This document shows, piece after piece, positions 1 through 6,106 of a DNA stretch of 7,100 nt. The notes below the pieces were generated by a model. It searched no databases. It was not told the origin of the DNA and was given only the letters and a program-made list of their open reading frames with translations. Source of the DNA: Anaerolinea thermophila (lineage in GTDB: Bacteria; Chloroflexota; Anaerolineae; Anaerolineales; Villigracilaceae); contig DZBA01000016.1 of NCBI GenBank assembly GCA_022729775.1, positions 13,304 to 20,403 on the forward strand. Reading direction: 5' to 3'. The stretch's first letter is position 1; every line of letters starts with the position of its first letter. The translations under genes were made by a program, and so were the position numbers.

Positions 1-1823
1 GCCACCGCAACCGTGACGTTTTGGAATTTGCGTTTTTCAACGAGAAGCGTTTGACCTCCCGCAACCCACAGCGCGGAAGGCTCCGCGACGCCCTGCACGC
101 CGAGCGCTTTCTGGGCATACGGCGAAGGGTTGGGCAGGTTTTGAATTTTTTCGATTTGCTCCGGCGCGACGAATTTCACATTCCATTTTTTTTCACGCGC
201 GGCTTGCAGCAAGCCCGCTTCATCCGCTTTGGCTGTGACCGTTGACAGGCACGCGACGCTTTGCAAAGACAAATTCGATTCGCGCAAGGTCGTTTCGATG
301 GCTTCGATAATTTCTTCAGCGGGCGTGTTGCGGTTACACCCAACGCCAACCACCAAAGACGCGGGGTGATACACAACAACTTTCGCAAACGCAGACCAAA
401 TTTGCGCGGGCGGCTCGTGAATAGTAAACAAGGTCAATGCCTGCAAGTTTTTTTCTTGCGCCTTTTCCCAGGTGGGGAAAAATATTCCGTTGGGAATTTC
501 GCCATCCATCAACTCATTTATTTTTCCATCGTGGACAATGCCAACCGCTTCGCCGTTCACCAACGCAGCCATGACCGCCGCAAGTTGACTTTTGGGATTC
601 AACTTCCAGCCGCGCTCTTTGGCAAGCACATCCAACGCGGGGATTTTTTGCACATCACTGGCAGTGGTGATGACCGCCTGTCCGCCGGTGAATTTTGCAA
701 TTTGCGCCGCAAGATGGTTTGCGCCGCCCTCATGCCCGCTCAACAAACTGACCGCAAATTTACCGTCCGCGTCCATGACTACCACCGCCGGGTCGCTGTG
801 TTTGTTTTTTAGCAAAGGGGCAATCTCGCGCGCGACAATTCCAGCAGCCATGATGCAGATAAGGGATTCATATTTTGTAAACGCGCTTTGCAGCACTTGA
901 CGAATCGACTCGCGGAATGGATGAATGTTGGGCTGCGCGGATTGGGAATCAAGCAACCGCTCCGGGATGTATAAATCCGCTGCGGGGAACTGAGTTAACA
1001 ACTTGCGCCCCAATTGCATCGCGGGCACGGTCAGCGTCAAAATGGCTGTGCCTTTGCGCTGTGACGAAGAATCTTGAAAGCCACCGTATAAATGCGAAGC
1101 AGGCGGCGCGAGCGATTCGAGACCGGGACTGACGATGATCAAACTCTGGTGCGTGAGTTCACCGCGCTCGGCTTGCTCTGCGATGTCGGCAAGCGTTCCA
1201 CGCACAATGCGCTGGTCAGACCAACTGGCGCGATACACCAACGCGATGGGCGTTTCTGCTGAATATCCAGCCGCGCGTAATTCATCCACTACTTCGCGCA
1301 GCAAGCCCGTGCTGAGAAAAATCACCAAACTGGAGCGGTGCGCCGCAAGTCCGCGCAGGTTTTCCAATTCGGGGACCGGCGTGCGCCCGGACATGCGCGT
1401 CAAGATGAGCGTTTGCGTAATATCGGGCAGGGTGTATTCCAAGCCAAGCGCGGCGGCAGCGGCAAACGCGGAACTGACCCCGGGAATGACATGATACGGG
1501 ATTTGCAATTTATCGAGTTCTTTCATCTGCTCGTCAATCGCGCCATAAATGGACGGGTCGCCGGTGTGCAGGCGCGCGACTGTTTTTCCCTGCCGCGCGG
1601 ATTGGGACATGAGCGCGACTTGCTGTTCGAGTTTCATGCCCGCGCTGTTATGAATTTCGGCATTGGGCGAAGCGTGCGTGAGAATCTCTGCCGATACCAA
1701 AGACCCGGCATAGAGAATCACATCCGCGCTTGAAATCAGCCGCTGACCTTTGAGGGTGATGAGTTCCGGGTCGCCGGGTCCCGCGCCGATAAAAAATACG
1801 GTTCCAATGTTTTGATTTTTCAA
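1..1823 (-). CDS. cobM-cbiG: Fused cobalt-precorrin-4 C11-methyltransferase / cobalt-precorrin-5A hydrolase (CobM/CbiF-CbiG), partial at the left edge
   Basis: The frame stays open for 607 codons from a TTG at 1823-1821 to the window edge with no stop. Residues 1-240 are a tetrapyrrole methyltransferase: FFIGAGPGDPELIT near the N-terminus (SAM-binding loop), HTGDPSIYGA at 86-95, PGVSSAFAA at 114-122 and EYTLPDITQT at 129-138 followed by LTRMSGRTPVPE, all typical of CobM/CbiF. Residues from about 258 are CbiG: MAAGIVAR, then LLSGHEGGANHLA (about 360-372), ASDVQKIPALDVLAKERG and a C-terminal GVGCNRNTP block at about 493-501. CbiF methylates C11 of cobalt-precorrin-4; CbiG opens the delta-lactone of cobalt-precorrin-5A and releases acetaldehyde, the next step, so the fusion joins consecutive enzymes. 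The CbiG part is about 350 residues, near full family length, so the true end is probably just beyond the window unless another domain follows. No ATG is available near the start; AGGA at 1837-1834 lies 10 nt from the TTG. Confidence 0.93.
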   Translation of the reverse strand, partial: MKNQNIGTVFFIGAGPGDPELITLKGQRLISSADVILYAGSLVSAEILTHASPNAEIHNSAGMKLEQQVALMSQSARQGKTVARLHTGDPSIYGAIDEQMKELDKLQIPYHVIPGVSSAFAAAAALGLEYTLPDITQTLILTRMSGRTPVPELENLRGLAAHRSSLVIFLSTGLLREVVDELRAAGYSAETPIALVYRASWSDQRIVRGTLADIAEQAERGELTHQSLIIVSPGLESLAPPASHLYGGFQDSSSQRKGTAILTLTVPAMQLGRKLLTQFPAADLYIPERLLDSQSAQPNIHPFRESIRQVLQSAFTKYESLICIMAAGIVAREIAPLLKNKHSDPAVVVMDADGKFAVSLLSGHEGGANHLAAQIAKFTGGQAVITTASDVQKIPALDVLAKERGWKLNPKSQLAAVMAALVNGEAVGIVHDGKINELMDGEIPNGIFFPTWEKAQEKNLQALTLFTIHEPPAQIWSAFAKVVVYHPASLVVGVGCNRNTPAEEIIEAIETTLRESNLSLQSVACLSTVTAKADEAGLLQAAREKKWNVKFVAPEQIEKIQNLPNPSPYAQKALGVQGVAEPSALWVAGGQTLLVEKRKFQNVTVAV

Positions 1824-1833
1824 AATATTTTTT

Positions 1834-1837
1834 TCCT
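1834..1837 (-). promoter_or_regulatory. Ribosome-binding site for the TTG-started cobM-cbiG
   Basis: AGGA on the minus strand, 10 nt before TTG 1823-1821. It supports the non-ATG start and lies just outside the palindromic element that ends at 1841. The spacer is entirely A and T. Confidence 0.6.
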
Positions 1838-1844
1838 ATTGGAC

Positions 1845-1865
1845 TCCAGAAGTTCTACTTCTGGA
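1845..1865. repeat. Left terminal hairpin of the palindromic element
   Basis: TCCAGAAGT, loop TCT, ACTTCTGGA: a perfect 9-bp stem with a 3-base loop, preceded by GGAC at 1841-1844. In the minus-strand transcript it falls just upstream of the cobM ribosome-binding site, so it could influence translation of that gene, but that is inference. Confidence 0.8.
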
Positions 1866-1913
1866 ATTTCTGTGTTCTATGGGAGTGGCTAAAAAGATGG
1901 GCTAGAACAAATC

Positions 1914-1987
1914 TTTTACCACTGAGACTCGGAGACACTGAGATTCTTTGAAGTTTTTCTCCGTGCTTCAGTGTCTCGGTGGTAAAA
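1914..1987. repeat. Central hairpin with GAGAC-type repeats
   Basis: TTTTACCAC-T-GAGAC at 1914-1928 pairs with GTCTC-G-GTGGTAAAA at 1973-1987, giving a 15-bp stem with one G-T wobble. A second register is also possible: GAGACACTG (1932-1940) against CAGTGTCTC (1969-1977). The left arm holds three GAGA units 8 to 9 nt apart. Read on either strand, the stem is followed by an A/T-rich tract, so it could also help stop transcription. Confidence 0.65.
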
Positions 1988-2036
1988 AAATATAGGCAAG
2001 CCCACACAATTAGACACTCCCTGTTCTATTGAAACT

Positions 2037-2057
2037 TCCGCAAGTAGAACTTGCGAA
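2037..2057. repeat. Right terminal hairpin of the palindromic element
   Basis: Read on the minus strand: TTCGCAAGT, loop TCT, ACTTGCGGA, a 9-bp stem with one T-G wobble, preceded by GGAC at 2061-2058. It is the inverted counterpart of the hairpin at 1845-1865. It lies 9 nt past the cobA-cbiX stop codon, followed by GTTTCAATA, so it may double as a weak transcription terminator for that gene. Confidence 0.75.
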
Positions 2058-2065
2058 GTCCGGGG

Positions 2066-3715
2066 TTAGTGATGATGCCCATGCCCGTCATCCATCACCT
2101 GCGAGATGCCCTCGATGGCTTTATGGCGCAGCATTTCAGAAATTCCATTTTCGGCTTCAAGCAAACGCTGGACGGTGACATCAATCAAAAGCGGATGTTT
2201 GGGTCCGAGATAATTCGCGTGGATAAGTTCCATGCCCAAGCGTTGCGCGGTTTCATTTGCGGCAATGACCGTCTTTTGATGAACGATGCCGGTAAAGAGC
2301 AAAAACGGAATCACCACCACTTGTTTTGCGCCAAGTTTATAAACGCGCTCGATTCCTTCCGCGGTGGTGGGACGTGTCACGCGCTGGTATGCCACCTCTA
2401 CATTTTCATAATTCCCAATTTCATACAACGCGCGCGCCACTTTTGAAACGCTGCTGTTGCTGTCCAGATCGCTGCTGCCGCCGCCCACGACAAGCACGGT
2501 TGTCTCTTCGGCAGGCTTGGCGTTGGGCGTCGCTGCCAGCGCCGCATCCACGCGGATTTTCAAAAGCTCCGCGAGTTTGATGTGAAACCCAAGCGGCGTG
2601 CTGTATTTAATCATCGTGTTTGGAAAATCTTCCTGCGCGTGATGAACGATGTGCGATATCTCCGCCTTCATGTGATACGCCGCGCCCAAAAACATCGGCA
2701 CGACCAGCACTTCGCCGCCATCGCCCGCGTCCCTTGCCGCCTGCGCCAACGCAACGCTGATTTCCGGCTCGCTCAATTCGAGAAACCCCACGCGGACAGG
2801 CTGCTCGATGTGCCTTGATAACGCCTCAGCAAAAAGGTTGAATTCATCCACCGCCGCCTGCATCCGGCTTCCATGTCCAAGCAAAACAATTTCGCGCTTT
2901 GTCACATTTTCTCCTTGTTTAATTTCATCATGCGGCGCATGTGTAAACATCGAAACCAAACCCGCGCCCGGATGTTCTTCCGCGCGCCATGCAAGTTGAT
3001 GCGCCAACGTGACCACATCCCCAATCACAATCACCGCCGGCGATGTGATGTCTTGCGCTTCGATGACTTCCGCGAGCGTGGAAAGGGTCGCAACCGCCAA
3101 GCGTTGATGCGAGGTCGTCCCCTGACGAATCGCGGCGGCGGGCGTGTTCGGGTCGCGCCCGGCTTCCATCAAAATCTGGCTGATGCGCCCGAAATTCTCG
3201 ACGCCCATCAAAATAACCAGCGTGTGAATTTTCGATAAGTCGCGCCAGTTCGTTGTGGTTTCAAGTTTATCCGGCGACTCGTGTCCGGTCACCACCGCGA
3301 AGGATGTCGCAATGCCGCGATGCGTGACGGGAATGCCGGCATACGCCGGCGCGGCAATCGCGGAAGAAACACCAGGGACAATTTCAAACGGCAGCCCGGC
3401 TTCCATCAACGCAAGCGCTTCTTCGCCGCCGCGCCCAAACACAAACGGGTCGCCGCCTTTCAGCCGCGCAACGCATTTCCCCTGCCTTACTTTCTCGACA
3501 AGCAGCGCGTTAATTTCCTCTTGCGGAATGGCATGATGCCCGGAGTTTTTGCCCGCGAAAATCTTTTCGGCTTGCGGCGCTTCATCCAATAATTCAGACG
3601 AAATCAAACGGTCATAGATAATCACATCCGCCTGACGAATCAAGGACAATCCGCGCGCTGTGATCAAATCTGCCCTGCCCGGTCCCGCGCCAATTAAATA
3701 TGCCTTACCTTTCAT
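2066..3715 (-). CDS. cobA-cbiX: Fused uroporphyrinogen-III C-methyltransferase (SUMT) / sirohydrochlorin cobaltochelatase CbiX
   Basis: 549 residues. Residues 1-245 are SUMT: LIGAGPGRADLIT at 7-19, YDRLIS at 34-39, LKGGDPFVFGRGGEE at 85-99, VPGVSSAIAAPAYAGIPVTHRG at 113-134 (split here only for description) and VTGHESP at 142-148. This domain methylates uroporphyrinogen III at C2 and C7 to precorrin-2. Residues from about 273 are a long-form CbiX with two chelatase repeats. The first has LLGHGSR (H281) and AAYHMKAEI (H348), the expected metal-binding histidines. The second, from about 405, has GGGSSDLDSNS at 411-421 in place of the GHGS-type motif and FLLFTGIVHQ at 471-480. The tail ends DDGHGHHH, a histidine-rich end like those of other CbiX proteins. 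Start: an in-frame ATG lies upstream at 3856, inside the previous gene, but ATG 3715 has GGAGG 5 nt ahead and begins where SUMT homology begins. It overlaps the upstream gene by 11 nt. Confidence 0.95.
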   Translation of the reverse strand: MKGKAYLIGAGPGRADLITARGLSLIRQADVIIYDRLISSELLDEAPQAEKIFAGKNSGHHAIPQEEINALLVEKVRQGKCVARLKGGDPFVFGRGGEEALALMEAGLPFEIVPGVSSAIAAPAYAGIPVTHRGIATSFAVVTGHESPDKLETTTNWRDLSKIHTLVILMGVENFGRISQILMEAGRDPNTPAAAIRQGTTSHQRLAVATLSTLAEVIEAQDITSPAVIVIGDVVTLAHQLAWRAEEHPGAGLVSMFTHAPHDEIKQGENVTKREIVLLGHGSRMQAAVDEFNLFAEALSRHIEQPVRVGFLELSEPEISVALAQAARDAGDGGEVLVVPMFLGAAYHMKAEISHIVHHAQEDFPNTMIKYSTPLGFHIKLAELLKIRVDAALAATPNAKPAEETTVLVVGGGSSDLDSNSSVSKVARALYEIGNYENVEVAYQRVTRPTTAEGIERVYKLGAKQVVVIPFLLFTGIVHQKTVIAANETAQRLGMELIHANYLGPKHPLLIDVTVQRLLEAENGISEMLRHKAIEGISQVMDDGHGHHH

Positions 3716-4178
3716 TTTTTCCTCCAAACCATTTTGCGATTTCATCGCGGATTTTTTTTGCGCCCGCCGGATTTGCGCCATACGCGCTGACCGCAATGAG
3801 ATGTTCTTCGCCGCGATATACCGCCGGAAGATGAAAACTTGCGCGCGCGGGATCATCCGCCACGTTGCAGAGAATATTCGCGCGTTCTGATTCCTGCGCG
3901 ATGTTTTGATTCACCTCGCGGACGTTGGTCGCGGCGAAAGTCAACGCCGCGCCAAAACAGTCACCGGGTTGGTATACGCGCCGCTCCCAAACAATGCGAC
4001 CTTGCGCCGCCAAATCTTTTAATGGAAGGGTTGCCTGCGGGCTGATGAGAGTCACCGCTGCATCCGCAGCAAGCAGCCCGCGCGTTTTTCTTTCCGCTAC
4101 CGCGCCGCCGCCAAACACAACCACGCGCCTGCCTTTCAATCGAGTTAAAACAATTGGATAATATGTTTGACCTTCCAC
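3705..4178 (-). CDS. Short precorrin-2 dehydrogenase (SirC / Met8 / CysG N-terminal type)
   Basis: 157 residues. It is an NAD-dependent enzyme that oxidises precorrin-2 to sirohydrochlorin, the substrate of the CbiX domain encoded next. VVVFGGGAVAERK at 19-31 is the Rossmann nucleotide-binding loop. CNVADDP at 104-110 carries D108, which aligns with the catalytic D104 of Salmonella CysG. FHLPAVYR and VSAYGANPAGAKKIRDEI (130-147) match the rest of the CysG N-terminal domain. CysG has a serine (S128) that is alanine here (A132). The protein stops right after the Rossmann domain and lacks the C-terminal helical dimerisation region that brings Met8 and SirC to about 200 residues or more, so an iron-chelatase role is unlikely. 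The start codon is GTG with GGAG 7 nt upstream. It begins 15 nt after cbiO ends and overlaps cobA-cbiX at its end. Confidence 0.9.
   Translation of the reverse strand: MEGQTYYPIVLTRLKGRRVVVFGGGAVAERKTRGLLAADAAVTLISPQATLPLKDLAAQGRIVWERRVYQPGDCFGAALTFAATNVREVNQNIAQESERANILCNVADDPARASFHLPAVYRGEEHLIAVSAYGANPAGAKKIRDEIAKWFGGKNER
3721..3725 (-). promoter_or_regulatory. Shine-Dalgarno that sets the cobA-cbiX start
   Basis: GGAGG on the minus strand, 5 nt before ATG 3715. It lies inside the last codons of the precorrin-2 dehydrogenase gene, so the two reading frames overlap and translation is probably coupled. It argues against the longer in-frame start at 3856. Confidence 0.8.
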
Positions 4179-4185
4179 GTATTGA

Positions 4186-4189
4186 CTCC
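4186..4189 (-). promoter_or_regulatory. Shine-Dalgarno for the GTG-started precorrin-2 dehydrogenase
   Basis: GGAG on the minus strand, 7 nt before GTG 4178-4176. It lies between the cbiO stop and the GTG and supports this non-ATG start. Confidence 0.65.
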
Positions 4190-4193
4190 GATA

Positions 4194-4973
4194 TCAAAAA
4201 TCTGCCGCGCCGTTTTCGGGAAACGCGGGGTCAACCTTCCACCAAATTTTGGAGAGTCCTGTTTCTTCCAAAACACGCGGATTGTTTAACAGCTCTTTGG
4301 GCGTTCCACTAAAGGTGACGCGCCCCGCCTGCAAGACAATGACATAACTCGACCAGTATCTCACCACCGACAAACTATGCGTCGCCATCACAATTGTTTT
4401 GCCCTGTTCGTGAAAACGCTCGAAGATTTCAAAGATGGACAGACGCGCCCAGGGGTCGAGGCTGGTCATGGGTTCATCGGCAATCAAGACTTCCGGTTCC
4501 ATTGCCAGCACGCCAGCCAACGCCACGCGCGCTTTTTCTCCGCCGCTCAACGCATGGGTGGGACGCTGCAATAAGTGAGTAATGCCGCAAGCCTCCGCAG
4601 CGGATTGAACGCGATGACGGACTTCATCCTCATCCAAATCCAGATTAAGCGGTCCGAAACTAATATCTTGAAATACGTTCGCGCTAAAAATTTGGTCATC
4701 GGGATTTTGAAAAGCCAACCCCACCTGCTGGCGCAATTGGCGCAGCGCTTTGCGGTCATACGCCAATGACTCACCCTTAAAAAAAACTCCGCCGGAGTTT
4801 GGGCGATACAAGCCGTTGCAATGCAAAAAGAAAGTGGATTTACCCGACCCATTGCGCCCTACCACTGCAATTTTTTCACCCTGCGGCAACTTGACGTTGA
4901 ATCCCTGCAAGGCAAATTCATCATGACCGGGGTATTGAAAACAAACATCCTTGAATTCAAAAACAGGAATCAT
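4194..4973 (-). CDS. cbiO: CbiO, ATP-binding subunit of the CbiMNQO cobalt ECF transporter
   Basis: 259 residues. This cytoplasmic ATPase powers cobalt import through CbiMNQ. Walker A is GRNGSGKST at 39-47, the Q-loop is FQNPDDQIF with Q89, the ABC signature is LSGGEKARV at 142-150, Walker B is VLIADEPMTSLD at 162-173 with E167 as the catalytic base, and the switch histidine is H199 in MATHS. FQNPDDQ is the form usual in CbiO and other ECF ATPases. The signature has GEK where GQK or GQR is more usual in this family. The start at 4973 overlaps the cbiQ stop as ATGA, a sign of translational coupling, with a GGGGTG-like ribosome site 6 nt upstream. A longer in-frame start at 5039 would lie deep inside cbiQ and is unlikely. 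Only one ATPase gene is present, so a CbiO homodimer is expected. Confidence 0.96.
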   Translation of the reverse strand: MIPVFEFKDVCFQYPGHDEFALQGFNVKLPQGEKIAVVGRNGSGKSTFFLHCNGLYRPNSGGVFFKGESLAYDRKALRQLRQQVGLAFQNPDDQIFSANVFQDISFGPLNLDLDEDEVRHRVQSAAEACGITHLLQRPTHALSGGEKARVALAGVLAMEPEVLIADEPMTSLDPWARLSIFEIFERFHEQGKTIVMATHSLSVVRYWSSYVIVLQAGRVTFSGTPKELLNNPRVLEETGLSKIWWKVDPAFPENGAADF

Positions 4974-5746
4974 GTCACACCCCAGACGGCAAACAGGCTT
5001 GCAAATACAGCCACCCCAATCCATGCCTGATAACGACAAGGTTGATACGTTGAAGGCAGGGCGCGAAAATCACCGCCTTCGTAACCGCGAGATTCGAGCG
5101 CGAGTTGTAACCTTCGGCTGTGTTGAAAAGCGTTGATAAATAGACGACTGCCCAACAAGCCCGCGCTGTTCATCGTCCGCGCATACGAAGCCGTATATCC
5201 CAAGCGGCTGTCCTGCGCCATAAACATTATGTTGAATCTATCCAACAGAACAAAAACAAAACGATAGATTATCGCGGTCAAATCAACCAAAATTGCGGGG
5301 ATGCGCCAGCGGCGCGAGAGTTCCAACAAATCCATCAGCGGCGTGGTCAGCGTGAGAAAATTCATCGCGGATGCCGCTCCCGCCGCGCGCGCGATCAACA
5401 ACATCCCCTGTTGAAGTGAGGCGCGCGAGACGGAAATCCAAAACGATGCGAGCCGCCAATCCCAAAGCGATCCGACATCCCGTTTGAGACTCACGCTGAA
5501 AAAAACGCCCAGCGAAGCCAAAATCAAAAAAGCGGATTCCGCCAGCAAGACTTTTCCAAACACGCGCCAGTTCAAACGCGCCCAAAATACGGCGAGGAAA
5601 TACATCCACGCGATTGTTGTTAACCCAACCAGTGGTTTGTTCAAAAGCAGGCAAAGCAGCAGCGCGCCGAAGGCAATCCCAGTTTTACAAGCTGGGTCGA
5701 GCCGGCTGATGCGGTTTTGATAAGCGTAACGGTCAATGATGCGCAA
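4970..5746 (-). CDS. cbiQ: CbiQ, transmembrane coupling subunit (EcfT) of the cobalt ECF transporter
   Basis: 258 residues with several hydrophobic segments (about 23-55, 65-86, 150-175 and 240-257). It links the substrate-binding CbiM to the ATPase CbiO in the membrane. IDRYAYQNRISRLDP at the N-terminus and LTTPLMDLLELSRRWRIP at 133-150 are characteristic of CbiQ. Two coupling motifs near the C-terminus, AQDSRLGY (177-184) and ALESRGYEG (216-224), correspond to the two Ala-Arg-Gly-type motifs with which EcfT proteins grip the ATPase. The first is imperfect (SRL instead of ARG). The start is TTG at 5746-5744, with GGAAA ending 6 nt upstream; no ATG fits, and homology begins here. It follows cbiN by 22 nt and overlaps cbiO by 4 nt. 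Confidence 0.94.
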   Translation of the reverse strand: MRIIDRYAYQNRISRLDPACKTGIAFGALLLCLLLNKPLVGLTTIAWMYFLAVFWARLNWRVFGKVLLAESAFLILASLGVFFSVSLKRDVGSLWDWRLASFWISVSRASLQQGMLLIARAAGAASAMNFLTLTTPLMDLLELSRRWRIPAILVDLTAIIYRFVFVLLDRFNIMFMAQDSRLGYTASYARTMNSAGLLGSRLFINAFQHSRRLQLALESRGYEGGDFRALPSTYQPCRYQAWIGVAVFASLFAVWGVT

Positions 5747-5768
5747 TGAATATTTCCAGGAGAGCGTG

Positions 5769-6101
5769 TTATTTGGTCAAGGCTTGTTCTTCGCGCCCTT
5801 TTTTGCGCCCGTTCAAGAAGCCGAAAAAATAGCCGATGCCCACGCCGCCCGCTGCGGCTTGCAGGGCAAACAACATGCTTTCTGTCTCACCGCCCGGAGG
5901 CGACCACCAATTCGTGATCCATTCAGAGTTATAGGCAGGGGCAATTTGAGTCACTACTTCAGAGCCGGCGCCATCAGTCCCGCCAAATTCGCTGTCTTTA
6001 ATTGTCAACAGGGGATACGCTGTCAATAGGATGATCAAAGCAAATCCCAGCACAACAACCCAGATACTGTATTTTTTTGTTTGTTCCATTTGCGCGGACA
6101 T
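5769..6101 (-). CDS. cbiN: CbiN, small membrane subunit of the cobalt ECF transporter
   Basis: 110 residues. CbiN is an accessory subunit that works with CbiM in loading cobalt. It has the family layout: a transmembrane helix at about 12-33, an extracytoplasmic loop containing DSEFGGTDGAGSE (36-48) and ending in GGETESMLFALQAAAG, then a second helix at about 76-97, and a basic cytoplasmic tail (GRKKGREE). ATG 6101 is preceded by GGGAG 10 nt upstream, inside the end of cbiM. A second Met at residue 5 has no such site. The gap to cbiM is 5 nt. Its length is slightly above the usual 90-100 residues. Confidence 0.93.
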   Translation of the reverse strand: MSAQMEQTKKYSIWVVVLGFALIILLTAYPLLTIKDSEFGGTDGAGSEVVTQIAPAYNSEWITNWWSPPGGETESMLFALQAAAGGVGIGYFFGFLNGRKKGREEQALTK

Positions 6102-6106
6102 CGTTC

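Larger units (their letters stand above)
1841..2061. repeat. 221-bp imperfect palindrome (fold-back, REPIN/MITE-like) between cobA-cbiX and cobM-cbiG
   Basis: The two halves are inverted copies centred near 1951. The outer 63 bases of each arm (1841-1903 and 2061-1999) align without gaps at 40 of 63 positions. They share GGAC at the tip, a 10-base block AGTTCTACTT, then GGGAGTG and TGGGCT at matching distances. The inner part continues as TTTTACCAC (1914-1922) against GTGGTAAAA (1979-1987), and weaker pairing carries on to the centre. The element fills nearly the whole gap, starting 17 nt upstream of the cobM TTG and ending 4 nt past the cbiX stop codon. I see no open reading frame in it and no target-site duplication at its ends. 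It could be a non-autonomous mobile element, a REP doublet, or a structured RNA or terminator region; only the symmetry itself is certain. Confidence 0.75.

Noticed and set aside
261..1733. Several plus-strand open frames opposite cobM-cbiG
   Set aside because: They lie antisense to a continuous, recognisable minus-strand protein and encode arginine- and cysteine-rich sequence without family motifs; they are by-products of its codon use.
1824..2065. A promoter for cobM-cbiG in the intergenic gap
   Set aside because: I found no pair of -35 and -10 like boxes with acceptable spacing on the minus strand, so no promoter is claimed.
3333..3350. GCCGGC-ATAC-GCCGGC inverted repeat
   Set aside because: It lies inside the SUMT coding sequence over the conserved AYAGIPV region and is explained by GC-rich codon choice.
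2051..3592. Plus-strand open frames opposite cobA-cbiX
   Set aside because: No recognisable motifs and fully covered by a confident minus-strand gene.
3716..3856. Longer N-terminus for cobA-cbiX (47 extra residues)
   Set aside because: It would overlap the dehydrogenase gene by about 150 nt and lacks homology, whereas ATG 3715 has a strong GGAGG site.
4974..5039. Longer N-terminus for cbiO (22 extra residues)
   Set aside because: The ATGA overlap with cbiQ at 4973-4970 and the start of ABC homology favour the shorter form.
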